Assembly (NCBI GenBank): GCA_937916395.1
Contig: CALFTN010000021.1
Span: forward strand, 1 to 44,993
Reading direction: 5' to 3'
DNA: 44,993 nt
DNA from: an uncultured Clostridia bacterium
GTDB lineage: Bacteria > Bacillota > Clostridia > Oscillospirales > Acutalibacteraceae
How positions within the stretch are numbered: the first letter of the stretch is position 1; the number at the start of each line of letters is the position of its first letter. The position numbers and the translations under genes are program-made. Of the stretch, positions 8,191 to 16,520 are shown in pieces. Below the pieces are notes generated by a model, which did no database searches, was not told the origin of the DNA, and was given only the letters and a program-made list of their open reading frames with translations.

Positions 8191-8293
8191 AATGACTGTA
8201 TTGCAAAATTGTATTTTTGGAAAACAATTTTGCTGAAAGCCGAAAAATCGGCTTTCGCGAAACGCAACTGCGTTTCGACCAATTACAGTAATT
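8191..8293 (-). ncRNA. structured leader element 2: second cloverleaf of three hairpins
   Basis: An outer stem (8191-8200 with 8284-8293, one mismatch) encloses hairpins 8203-8212/8224-8233, 8235-8243/8248-8256 and 8258-8266/8269-8277. It has the same topology and size as element 1. The promoter -10 overlaps the right side of the outer stem, so this stem may form only as DNA or in a longer transcript; the three inner hairpins would be in the RNA. Confidence 0.58.
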
Positions 8294-8319
8294 ATAGAAT
8301 GAATTTTATAAAAAGTCAA
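8291..8319 (-). promoter_or_regulatory. near-consensus promoter reading into the cloverleaf elements
   Basis: On minus TTGACT (8314-8319), a 17-base spacer, TATAAT (8291-8296). The predicted start is near 8284, giving a ~230-base structured leader before the ATG at 8051. Confidence 0.75.
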
Positions 8320-8370
8320 TAGAATTGAAGAAACAAACGAATTTAATTGCTATATTTTTCAAAAAAACTA

Positions 8371-8399
8371 TTGTTATATTAATAAATTTAAGGTAAAAT
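8371..8399 (+). promoter_or_regulatory. promoter of the SulP-like gene
   Basis: TTGTTA (8371-8376), a 17-base spacer, TAAAAT (8394-8399). It lies 35 bases upstream of the ATG, with AAAGGA in between. Confidence 0.65.
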
Positions 8400-8433
8400 A
8401 AACTCGTTTAAAATTTATAAAGGATACAAATTG

Positions 8434-9606
8434 ATGTTAAAAGACAATACGCTTATTAAAAATTTAAGTTACGGCATAACCGCATTTTTATTTATATTTT
8501 CTTATTCATTATGCTTTGCAGCAGCTTTACAACTTAATATATGGTACGCTCTTGTTACAGCAATTACATCTTCACTTATTTCTGTAACACTAAAATCAGA
8601 AATCTTGGCACCTGATACATTTTTTACAGTGCCACTTCTATTAGTTTTATCCGCAGAAAACAATGCTTTATTGCCTTTTTCTGTCATAGGAGGAGCATTA
8701 GTTTATTTTGCGTTCAATAAAAAGTTTAACGAAATTAAAATTCAGCCAGTAGTTTTTGGGGGACTTTCTCTAAGCCTTGCCTTTTCAGTTACCGCACTTC
8801 TCACAACACATTATTTTGGGATTGGCGCAGAAGGCTTTACAGTAATTGAAATTTTAAAGACTTATCGTTCTTTAGGCTTTCATCCTAACTGGCGTGGTGT
8901 ATTTTTTGGTACTGTTACTCTTTTTGCAATGATTACTTATCCTTTCAAATTCAGAAGAGCAAATAAATATTTACCTGCTGAATGCTTTGCCATACTTTTA
9001 CCACTAATATTAAATCTTTTATTAAATCCACAAATCGAATACACGCCAATAAATGAACTTAGTGCAAACTTTGATTTTTTATCTCAAAGCAGTCTAGCAT
9101 TTTTCTTACCATCGTTCAGCACAAATTTTCATTTTTCAATACAAAGCTATGTTAACGCTTTCAAGTCAGCTCTTTCTATTGGCGTTTTACTTCTACTCTT
9201 CAACTCAAAAAGCACAAGAAAAGACTCAACTGGTGTTGCTTCAATTTTAAACGGAATCCAAGGTGGCTTTCCCGTAAGAAATTATAAAATCAGAGGCTAT
9301 TCTCTAACATCTGCAATAGTCTCAGTATTTCTTATAATTTACGCTTGCTTCTTTTTGGATGATGTTTTAATGAGAATACCGCTTCACTCAGCCGCAGTAG
9401 TTTTAATAGTTAATGCTTGGAAACAAGTTCCTTTCGGTAAACTTGCAACTGGATTTAAAAGTGGTATTTTAAGTATTATTGCTATTGTTTTGATTTTCAT
9501 TTCTTCTATTGTGTTTGATTTTTTCACAGCACTTATATTAGCTATTATTTTAAATGCTTTACTCTCTATTTTTAATAATACAAAAGGTGGTGCTGAGAAT
9601 GGATAA
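8434..9606 (+). CDS. SulP-like multi-pass membrane transporter lacking STAS domain
   Basis: 390 residues and about 10-11 hydrophobic helices. The C-terminal part (IPLHSAAVVLIVNAWKQV, then SSIVFDFFTALILAIILNAL) matches the end of the SulP/SLC26 anion-transporter membrane domain. The N-terminal part is a diverged version of the same fold. It stops right after the last helix, so there is no cytoplasmic STAS domain. The substrate could be sulfate, bicarbonate or another anion; it cannot be told here. The start is ATG 8434 (a TTG directly before it is possible), with AAAGGA upstream. The stop overlaps the next gene by 8 bases, so the two are translationally coupled. Confidence 0.65.
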   Translation: MLKDNTLIKNLSYGITAFLFIFSYSLCFAAALQLNIWYALVTAITSSLISVTLKSEILAPDTFFTVPLLLVLSAENNALLPFSVIGGALVYFAFNKKFNEIKIQPVVFGGLSLSLAFSVTALLTTHYFGIGAEGFTVIEILKTYRSLGFHPNWRGVFFGTVTLFAMITYPFKFRRANKYLPAECFAILLPLILNLLLNPQIEYTPINELSANFDFLSQSSLAFFLPSFSTNFHFSIQSYVNAFKSALSIGVLLLLFNSKSTRKDSTGVASILNGIQGGFPVRNYKIRGYSLTSAIVSVFLIIYACFFLDDVLMRIPLHSAAVVLIVNAWKQVPFGKLATGFKSGILSIIAIVLIFISSIVFDFFTALILAIILNALLSIFNNTKGGAENG

Positions 9607-10603
9607 AAAAAAGCTCTATCGTGTCATTGCAACAATAATAATATCGTTTGTTATGTTCTCAGTCTTCATTTTAGATATCGTTACGCTCGTGCTTTGCAAC
9701 AAATATGAAAAGAACTATGAAGTCACTACCGAAGATTTCAGCTATAAAAACGGAAACGACAGAATTCATTTTTTAAACACAGGTAATTCAGATTGCATTT
9801 TGCTTGAAAGCAACGGTCACTTTGCTCTTATAGATTCTGGTGAGGGTGACGAAAACCCAAGAAAAACAACTGAATATGAAGGCTACAAAGATGAAGTTAT
9901 TTCATATTTAAAAAAGGTTGCAAAAAATAAAAATGGAGAAGTTTACCTCGATTTTATTTTAGGCACCCACAACCACTATGACCATATTGGTTGCTTTTAT
10001 GATATTATAAACGACGATGAAATAAAAATTGGAAGAGCGTATTTTAAAGAGTACAACACAGAAATTGCTACAGAATTAGAGCAGGATGGTTGGGATAATG
10101 TCGCCACTTACAACAATATAATTAAAGCATTAAACGAAAAGGATATTGTTATTATTAAAAACTTACCCGACTGGGAATTTTCTTTGGGTGATTTTAAATT
10201 ACAATTCATAAATACTGTTACACCGAAAGAATTAAATGGCAACGGAGAAAATGCCAATAGCGTCGGCGTTATTGTTACAAAAGGTGAGAAAAGAGCATTT
10301 TTAGCCGCCGACTTCACAAAAACTTCTGGACTCGAACAAATTTATGGCGAAAAAATCGGCGATGTTGATTTACTAAAAATTGGACACCATGGTTATTACG
10401 GTTCATCTTCTATGGCGTTTTTAAAGCAGTTAAAGCCAGAAATCGCTATCTGCACAAACTATCTTGGGAAAATTTATCCAAATGTTAAATGGAATTTAAC
10501 AATGGTTGCAAAAGTTCCTATTTATGCAACTGCACACAGAAACGGAATTATAGCAACATTTACTGATAGTAATGAGATATTATTAAGTGAAAATATAATG
10601 TAA
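9599..10603 (+). CDS. ComEC-like metallo-beta-lactamase-fold hydrolase, membrane-anchored
   Basis: 334 residues. ATG 9599 is preceded by AAAGGTGG and overlaps the end of the permease gene. Residues ~8-33 are one transmembrane helix, which places the rest outside the membrane. The hydrolase domain opens HFLNTGNSDCILLES and has the metal motif HNHYDHIG (His124, His126, Asp128, His129). It continues with a beta-strand plus Asp in AADFT and KIGHHGYYGSS, as in the C-terminal domain of ComEC/Rec2 nucleases. Family members are often phosphodiesterases acting on DNA or phospholipid-type substrates. The actual substrate and its link with the coupled permease are unknown. Confidence 0.82.
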   Translation: MDKKKLYRVIATIIISFVMFSVFILDIVTLVLCNKYEKNYEVTTEDFSYKNGNDRIHFLNTGNSDCILLESNGHFALIDSGEGDENPRKTTEYEGYKDEVISYLKKVAKNKNGEVYLDFILGTHNHYDHIGCFYDIINDDEIKIGRAYFKEYNTEIATELEQDGWDNVATYNNIIKALNEKDIVIIKNLPDWEFSLGDFKLQFINTVTPKELNGNGENANSVGVIVTKGEKRAFLAADFTKTSGLEQIYGEKIGDVDLLKIGHHGYYGSSSMAFLKQLKPEIAICTNYLGKIYPNVKWNLTMVAKVPIYATAHRNGIIATFTDSNEILLSENIM

Positions 10604-10644
10604 AAAACAACCTTGTAGTTCAAACTGAACTACAAGGTTGTTTT
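10604..10644. terminator. bidirectional terminator between convergent genes
   Basis: 19-bp perfect stem (10604-10622 with 10626-10644) with A- and T-rich ends. The stop codon of the minus-strand gene starts inside its last base. Confidence 0.9.
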
Positions 10645-11195
10645 CAATTCAAAATTTGATTTATAATCGGAAATGTAAAACCCATTAACGTTGGGAAAGC
10701 CCAAGCGAACACAATTGCTAAAACAAACGTAACAGAATATCTTTCTAAAAATGCACAAGCATAAGAAACTGCAAAATGTGGTGTTAAAATTATTTTTAAA
10801 AAGATATTTGTATCTTTTCTATAAAGAAAATCCTTATAAGAAAGAGCATCTTCAAATGATGGTGCACAGTTAGAAAGAAGCGAAACACCAACCCAAAGAA
10901 AGAGTAAGCTTACAAGTGAAATATCACCAATATAAAACACTCTGAATGAGCCTGTGAGCAAAAGACAACAACCGAGCACAAAATTCATAAAGAAAGGAAA
11001 GAAGCAAACCCCAAAAGAGCTTAAAAGATTGCTTGTTAATTCGTGCTCAATATGACCACACATTTCAGAAGATTTAAAGGTTCTTGTATCTTCTTGTGGC
11101 ACTTTAAAAAATCTTAAAGCAAGTTGTTCCCAGAAAACTCTTAATTCGGTACCAAAATAAGTGATTATTCTTGTCGCTACATATAAATATGTCAT
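10644..11195 (-). CDS. unknown four-helix membrane protein
   Basis: 183 residues. A ~55-residue amphipathic N-terminus (with EDTRTFKSSEMCGHIEHE) is followed by hydrophobic segments at about 60-82, 90-108, 132-150 and 155-178. I recognise no family. Its ATG overlaps the stop of the zinc-ribbon/TPR gene (ATGA), so the two are co-translated and probably act together in the membrane. Confidence 0.6.
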   Translation of the reverse strand: MTYLYVATRIITYFGTELRVFWEQLALRFFKVPQEDTRTFKSSEMCGHIEHELTSNLLSSFGVCFFPFFMNFVLGCCLLLTGSFRVFYIGDISLVSLLFLWVGVSLLSNCAPSFEDALSYKDFLYRKDTNIFLKIILTPHFAVSYACAFLERYSVTFVLAIVFAWAFPTLMGFTFPIINQILN

Positions 11196-12649
11196 TCTAT
11201 ATCACCTGTACCTTTCGTGAAAATTTCCTGATAAGTAATTTTACCATCAAGATAATTCTGAATTTTCTCCGGATTTTTAAGAGCAGCATTTTCTAATACT
11301 GTATTAATTTTTTCAACAGTTTCTGTATCACCGAGTTCTGTTGCGATAATTAAATATGTGTAATACAAAATGCCATATTCGCTGATACTAAGACCAGTCT
11401 CTATTTCTTTTTTTGCACCTTCAAAATCTTTTTTTAGCATAAGGGCGATTGCTTTTTGTCTGTATAAATCAGGATTTTGACTATCCAATTTAAGACCTTC
11501 ATCAGTGTATTTAATAGCCTTGTCGTAATTACCCTTCATTCTTTCTGAATAAGCATATATTACATAAGGCGAAGAATCTTCTGCATTATTTGCTTTCACT
11601 GCTTCAGCAACCTTCAAAGCATTTTTATGATTACCAGATTGAATTTCAATAACTGCAAATTCATAACCAAACATCTGAATATACTCAGGATGATTTTCCC
11701 AAAGTGCACTGATTGCCTCATACGCCTTATCAAAATCGCCATAAGTGTAAGCAAACATAAATTGTGAAAACAAAACGCCAGCTTTATTGTAAACTGTAGT
11801 TTCATCATCACCACCGGTCATTGAATCAATAGTTACTTCCTTTTCTGCTAAAGCACCTATATCATTATAAATCTTAGTAATAGTTTCTTTATCATTTTCG
11901 TCGAATGTGCCATATTCAGTATTATTAAGAACAGTGTAAAAAGCATTAAATGTATCATACATTACAAGAGCCTTATCTCTTAAATCTTTGTAGCTCTTAT
12001 ACACAGGAAGCTTTGCTTCAAATTCTGTAACAGATTTTTCTAATCTTTCTGCTACTTCATTAAAAGATGCCACACCATTAGGTAATGTATTAAAAACTGT
12101 TATTGCACTATCTTTATAGAGTTTCTTTGCCACAACGTCTTTTTCATCGAAAAAAGTAATTGCATCATCATAATAATCAACAGCAGAAAAATTCTTGTTT
12201 TCGCTATCAGCATTTTTAGCAAGACGAGCACTGTTATAACCACTAAAATCTGTTATAAAGCCACCTACACCTGCCACTGCTATAACTATTACTACAATAG
12301 CAATAAATGCGCTGACAAGACTTACAGGATAACGCTTCATACGTTCACGACATTCTGAGCAATACTGATAATTTGCTGAAACACCTGTATCTTTACGACG
12401 TTCACCACAACATTCGCAAAGCTCTTCTTGTGGAATAACGTTATTGTCTTCATCAACAACTGCTACTTCGCCGATTTTAACAGCGCCCTGTTCTTTTGCT
12501 TTTTGTAATTCTTGTTTAAAAGTCTTGGCAAGTTTTTCTAATTCGTCATTTAACTTTTCTTCTTCGTAATTTTCTGTTTTATCAAGAGAAGCTTCTAATT
12601 CTTCGTTTAAATTATCAGAAGAAGTGTTTATTTCTTTTTCGTCTTTCAA
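11192..12649 (-). CDS. membrane TPR protein with zinc ribbon
   Basis: 485 residues. I place the start at TTG 12647-12649 because AAAGGGGG lies 7 bases upstream and a promoter lies at 12687-12715; any ATG further upstream would sit in or before the promoter. An acidic N-terminus is followed by a zinc ribbon (Cys78, Cys80/81, Cys97, Cys100), one transmembrane helix (~110-133), and a long extracytoplasmic helical part. The latter includes tetratricopeptide repeats at about 320-450 (FDKAYEAISALWEN, YDKAIKYTDEGLKL). This looks like a scaffold or sensor protein; its partners are not known. Confidence 0.75.
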   Translation of the reverse strand: MKDEKEINTSSDNLNEELEASLDKTENYEEEKLNDELEKLAKTFKQELQKAKEQGAVKIGEVAVVDEDNNVIPQEELCECCGERRKDTGVSANYQYCSECRERMKRYPVSLVSAFIAIVVIVIAVAGVGGFITDFSGYNSARLAKNADSENKNFSAVDYYDDAITFFDEKDVVAKKLYKDSAITVFNTLPNGVASFNEVAERLEKSVTEFEAKLPVYKSYKDLRDKALVMYDTFNAFYTVLNNTEYGTFDENDKETITKIYNDIGALAEKEVTIDSMTGGDDETTVYNKAGVLFSQFMFAYTYGDFDKAYEAISALWENHPEYIQMFGYEFAVIEIQSGNHKNALKVAEAVKANNAEDSSPYVIYAYSERMKGNYDKAIKYTDEGLKLDSQNPDLYRQKAIALMLKKDFEGAKKEIETGLSISEYGILYYTYLIIATELGDTETVEKINTVLENAALKNPEKIQNYLDGKITYQEIFTKGTGDIE

Positions 12650-12686
12650 GAAAAAACCCCCTTTGAGATTTTTAAATAACATTTCC

Positions 12687-12715
12687 ATTTTACCACTAAC
12701 ACTAGTAAAATTCAA
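12687..12715 (-). promoter_or_regulatory. promoter of the zinc-ribbon/TPR gene
   Basis: On minus TTGAAT (12710-12715), a 17-base spacer, TAAAAT (12687-12692). It supports the TTG start at 12649. Confidence 0.6.
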
Positions 12716-12758
12716 ACATTTTCTAAAAAATCAAAGGAGATTTACAAATTATTTACTT

Positions 12759-13355
12759 TTAAGCTTGTTTTTTCTTTATTTTTGTCTTTAATTCAACAGA
12801 GTTAAAATCAAAAATACTTGCTAAAACAACTAAGCCGACTATTGTTATTATAAGTTCTGGTAGCATATAGCTTGCATTATATTTAAGTGAGTATTCAAGT
12901 ACTGGTGCACCTTCAGCATAATCTTTCCAAATTGTCGCTCCACTTATAAAGTGACATATAAATCTGATTGTGGTAACAACAGCACCACCTAAAGCAATAG
13001 CAATACTATCATTTTTCATTTTGTTTTTAAACATACCGCCTAAACCTAAAGCCGTAAATGCAATTATGTAATCACAAAAAGCAAGAATTAAAAATGCACT
13101 TATACCACTTACATAAGAAAAATTTTCAAGTCCGAATATAAGTTGAATTACACTCATTGCAAGACCAGTTGTGAGTCCCCATTTAACACCATATCGGTAA
13201 GAAATCAGAATAACTGGAACCTGACTGAAAAGTGTTACGCTACCGCCAAAAGGAAATTCGAACACTGCAAATTCCGCTAAAATCGTTGCAAGTGCCAACA
13301 TCAAAGCACTTTCAGCAAGACGTCTGTTTTTTTGTTTTTTTGTTAAGTTTGTCAT
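12759..13355 (-). CDS. thiT: thiamine ECF transporter S component ThiT
   Basis: 198 residues and six transmembrane helices. This is the substrate-binding subunit that captures thiamine and works with a shared ECF energising module (EcfA/A'/T, not in this window). Family features include AEFAVFEFPFGGSVTLFSQVPVILISYRYG and the thiamine-site region GLENFSYV, with RFICHFISGATIW towards the end. The start is ATG 13355 behind AAGGA. It is preceded by a TPP riboswitch, which independently supports the assignment. Confidence 0.95.
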   Translation of the reverse strand: MTNLTKKQKNRRLAESALMLALATILAEFAVFEFPFGGSVTLFSQVPVILISYRYGVKWGLTTGLAMSVIQLIFGLENFSYVSGISAFLILAFCDYIIAFTALGLGGMFKNKMKNDSIAIALGGAVVTTIRFICHFISGATIWKDYAEGAPVLEYSLKYNASYMLPELIITIVGLVVLASIFDFNSVELKTKIKKKQA

Positions 13356-13370
13356 TTTAAAAAAATCCTT

Positions 13371-13413
13371 CCAATAAAAATCTCCCTACGGCGGTCATAC
13401 TACCATAGGGAGA
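13371..13413 (-). terminator. riboswitch-controlled terminator
   Basis: On minus CTCCCTATGG (13403-13412) pairs with CCGTAGGGAG (13382-13391) with one G-U wobble, then TTTTTA. The 3' arm region repeats the aptamer's last ten bases exactly (13385-13394 equals 13435-13444). The 5' arm can therefore pair instead with the aptamer end, forming the antiterminator. Confidence 0.85.
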
Positions 13414-13433
13414 AAACAAACTCAAACTATTTT

Positions 13434-13520
13434 TCCTACGGCGGCATTATCCGCATCAGGTTTAAAGGGTCAGAAAAGGAATGTTTTCTTTCTCAGCCAA
13501 CGTCCGTCAGCTCCCCTGTT
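13434..13520 (-). promoter_or_regulatory. TPP (thiamine pyrophosphate) riboswitch
   Basis: The minus strand shows the THI-box landmarks in order: ACAGGGGAGC at the 5' side of P1, GGCTGAGA, then ACCCTTTAAACCTGAT and the closing GCCGTAGG. Binding of TPP is expected to release the terminator downstream and stop thiT transcription. Confidence 0.95.
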
Positions 13521-13561
13521 TTTAGAGAGTACCATTTTGTGCACATTTAGGGTACGCATTT

Positions 13562-13589
13562 ATTATAGTCATATTTTTTTATTTGTCAA
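13562..13589 (-). promoter_or_regulatory. promoter of the riboswitch-thiT transcript
   Basis: On minus TTGACA (13584-13589), a 16-base spacer, TATAAT (13562-13567). The -35 abuts the stop codon of the minD-like gene. Confidence 0.8.
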
Positions 13590-14309
13590 CTATATATTTC
13601 TGATTTTGAAAGGTATATTTTCACCCATAAGACGTTTTGCAATTCGCAAATATGCCATATTACCTTTTGAGTCATAAGGTAATTCTTCACCAATAGATGT
13701 GAGTGCAATATCATTTGATTCAGGCACTATCCCTAAAAATCTTGCACCTACAGAATCTATAATATCATCAACACAAATAAACCTGTGTTGTTTTTTATTA
13801 AATCTATTTAAAACAAGTCTTAAATCCTGCACACCATTTTTTCTTATAATATTTACTGCATTACCGGCAGCTCTTATGCTTACAGGGTCAGGAGTTGACA
13901 CTACAACACATTCTTCAGCACATTTTAACGAAAACATAAAACCAGTTTCTATTCCTGCCGGTGCATCAAGCAAAATATAGTCAAAACTACTTTTATAAGC
14001 TTCAATTAAATTTTTCATTGAATCTGCCTGAAAATCTTCATTTAAAGAAACAGGCGCAGGAAGAAGTGATAAATTTTTAGAAATACCAATAAGTGCCTTT
14101 GACGGGTCACAGTTATTAAGCAAAATGTCTCCCCAGTTGTAAACTGTTTTTTCTGCTACATTAAGTAACAAATCAAGACTTCTTACCCCTATATCCATAT
14201 CTACAAGAAGTGTTTTTTTACCACATTCTGAAAGAATACTACCTAAACCCACACAAAGAGTAGATTTACCTACACCACCTTTTGCAGACGCTACCATTAT
14301 AACTGGCAT
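13590..14309 (-). CDS. minD: MinD-like ParA-family ATPase lacking the C-terminal membrane helix
   Basis: 239 residues. It has the deviant Walker A KGGVGKST, DMDIGVRSLDLLL, and DYILLDAPAGIE (Walker B). All match MinD, which places the division site by membrane cycling with MinC. It ends just after RLMGENIPFKIRNI. Typical MinD (~260-270 residues) continues with a Lys-rich amphipathic membrane-targeting helix that is absent here. The position downstream of mreBCD-PBP2 fits a Min role; minC and minE are not adjacent. The start is ATG behind AGGTAGG. Confidence 0.8.
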   Translation of the reverse strand: MPVIMVASAKGGVGKSTLCVGLGSILSECGKKTLLVDMDIGVRSLDLLLNVAEKTVYNWGDILLNNCDPSKALIGISKNLSLLPAPVSLNEDFQADSMKNLIEAYKSSFDYILLDAPAGIETGFMFSLKCAEECVVVSTPDPVSIRAAGNAVNIIRKNGVQDLRLVLNRFNKKQHRFICVDDIIDSVGARFLGIVPESNDIALTSIGEELPYDSKGNMAYLRIAKRLMGENIPFKIRNI

Positions 14310-14343
14310 TTTTATTCCTACCTTTCAAAAACTGAAATACATA

Positions 14344-16461
14344 TTATGGAATTAACACATTGTTTTTATTCATTGCTTCATATTTACTCTTTTGACCGAA
14401 ATAGTAGTTATAAACTTCAACTGCAACTGTTGAAATACCACCACCGGACTTAACATTTTCGCCTATTACTGCAACTGCAATTTCAGGGTCCTCATAAGGC
14501 GCATAAGAAATGAAGAAACCATTGTTACAGTTAACCACAGTACCATCCTCTGTGGTTCGTTTAAGCTGTGAAGTACCTGTTTTACCAGCAGCTTCAACAA
14601 TACATTCTAAAAAATTATAGTGTGCACTGTTTTCTTCGCTTGTCAACACCTGTCGCATACCTTGTTTCACAATATCAAGTTCACTTTTGCTTATAGGAAG
14701 TGTGTTAAGCACCTCTGGTGTTGTTTCGTAAATCACCTCTGATAAATCTGCTGAAAGCACAGACTTTATCATATAAGGCTTATATCTTGTTCCACCATTT
14801 GCAATAGTTGAGCAATAATTCACCAACTGAATAGGTGTAAAAAGGTTATCTGACTGACCAATAGCTGCCTGAACAGTATCACCTGCATTCCAAGTTTCAC
14901 CATTTGCTTCTTTATTAGCAACACTTGCAAGTACGCCAGCAACTTCTGGGAGTTCGATACCAGTTTTCTGCCCCAATCCGAGAAGAGTTGCATACTTATT
15001 CATTTTATCAATACCCAATTCTCTACCCAGTTCAAAAAAGAAAATATTACACGATTTTTCAAGTGCTGATGTAACATTAAGATAACCATGACGGCTAAGG
15101 CACTGGAAGGTCTGGTCCTCACAGGTAAAATAATTGGTACATTCATAATTCTTTTTCATATCTATTTTATTTTCAACAAGACCTGCCACAGCAATTGCTG
15201 GCTTCATTGTTGAACCTGGAGCATAGGCACTGAGAAGTGCTCTGTTCCAAAGTGGGCTGTCAGCATCAGTTGAAAGCTTACCATAATCTGAAAAATACTT
15301 TGTAATATCATAAGTCGGATACGATACACACGCTAAAATCTCGCCAGTTCTTACATTCTGAACCACAACAGCGCCCGCTTCACCGAAATATGGTAAGTTT
15401 TTATTCACTCTTAAAGCTTCACCTAAAGCCTTAAGTGCAACATCCTGAAGACCTGCATCTATAGTAGTTATAACAGTTGCTCCCTGTTCCGGTTCTATCA
15501 GATATCCCTCTGTTACACTACCATCGGATGCTTCGGTAGTTGTTTTTATACCATTCTTACCTCGTAAATACTCTTCCATAACACTTTCAATACCGCTTTT
15601 GCCGTATTTATCGTTTATAGAATAAGCATTGTTCTGAAGGGCATTTTTTTCTTCTTTTGTAATTTCATCGTCATTAAGTGCCTGTTGAAGCCTTAACTTT
15701 TCATATTCATATTCTTCAGCACTGATTGAACCTACAACGCCTAAAATATGTGAAAATGCAGTTGTATTTGAATATTCTCTGTAAGTGTCAATTTCTTCTT
15801 CAACACCCATAAAAACATTACTGTTTTCAAGAACAATCGCAACAAGATTTGCAGGAACATCTTCAGCAAATGTATAAGGTATAGGAACAGAAAATCCGCT
15901 ATATTTCATACCAAAACACACTGAAGCAATTTTTCTTGCTTCTTGTCTGCCGTAGCCCTCAAGACCATATCTTTCAATAAGAGCATCAAGGCACTCTTCC
16001 GGTGTTGATTTTACACCCTTTTCGAGTTCAAGCATATTCTCTGAAACCATATACTCAAACTCTGTCTTTTTTTCTTTATCAACAACTAATTTTCCTTTTT
16101 TATTATAAACTATAGGTAATCTATCAAGCCATACAGCATCATTTTCTTCAAAAAGCTTGATTAATTTTGCTATAAGTATATTTCTCTTTGCTTGGTCCTT
16201 ATAAGATGGGAAATCTGCATATTTGAATACAAGGTCATAGCCCTGTCTGTTAGTAACAAGCGGATTACCACTTGTGTCATAGACTTCACCACGCGAAGCC
16301 TTTACAGTAGTTTTCGAAACTGCTAACGAAGCACTCGCTGCTTTATATTCATCGCCATCTATTATCTGAATTTTTACAAGATAAAGCACAAGGCATACAA
16401 AAACTGCAACTATTATGCCTACACCTATCTGCGTCCTTCTTTTTCTTTGTTCTCTGGTCAT
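14344..16461 (-). CDS. mrdA: penicillin-binding protein 2, elongasome transpeptidase
   Basis: 705 residues. It has one N-terminal membrane helix (~11-32), a class B dimerisation domain, then a transpeptidase domain with nucleophile Ser417 in SxxK (PGSTMK), SCN at 470-472, and KTGT at 627-630. It cross-links peptidoglycan during side-wall elongation as the partner of RodA and MreBCD. The start is ATG behind AAAAAGGTG. The gap to mreD is 59 bases, the largest within this run. Confidence 0.92.
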   Translation of the reverse strand: MTREQRKRRTQIGVGIIVAVFVCLVLYLVKIQIIDGDEYKAASASLAVSKTTVKASRGEVYDTSGNPLVTNRQGYDLVFKYADFPSYKDQAKRNILIAKLIKLFEENDAVWLDRLPIVYNKKGKLVVDKEKKTEFEYMVSENMLELEKGVKSTPEECLDALIERYGLEGYGRQEARKIASVCFGMKYSGFSVPIPYTFAEDVPANLVAIVLENSNVFMGVEEEIDTYREYSNTTAFSHILGVVGSISAEEYEYEKLRLQQALNDDEITKEEKNALQNNAYSINDKYGKSGIESVMEEYLRGKNGIKTTTEASDGSVTEGYLIEPEQGATVITTIDAGLQDVALKALGEALRVNKNLPYFGEAGAVVVQNVRTGEILACVSYPTYDITKYFSDYGKLSTDADSPLWNRALLSAYAPGSTMKPAIAVAGLVENKIDMKKNYECTNYFTCEDQTFQCLSRHGYLNVTSALEKSCNIFFFELGRELGIDKMNKYATLLGLGQKTGIELPEVAGVLASVANKEANGETWNAGDTVQAAIGQSDNLFTPIQLVNYCSTIANGGTRYKPYMIKSVLSADLSEVIYETTPEVLNTLPISKSELDIVKQGMRQVLTSEENSAHYNFLECIVEAAGKTGTSQLKRTTEDGTVVNCNNGFFISYAPYEDPEIAVAVIGENVKSGGGISTVAVEVYNYYFGQKSKYEAMNKNNVLIP

Positions 16462-16520
16462 CTAATTCACCTTTTTTAGAGTGGCTGTATTAAACTATAT
16501 CTGCTTCAAACACACTCACC

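Noticed and set aside
8092..8293. Possible CRISPR, retron or tRNA-like genes in the hairpin cluster
   Set aside because: No equal-length direct repeats, no reverse transcriptase nearby, and the stems do not fit tRNA lengths or anticodon/T-loop consensus.
7939..8319. Open frame on minus through the cloverleaf region
   Set aside because: It starts inside the promoter, runs through perfect hairpins and overlaps the surface-protein gene in another frame.
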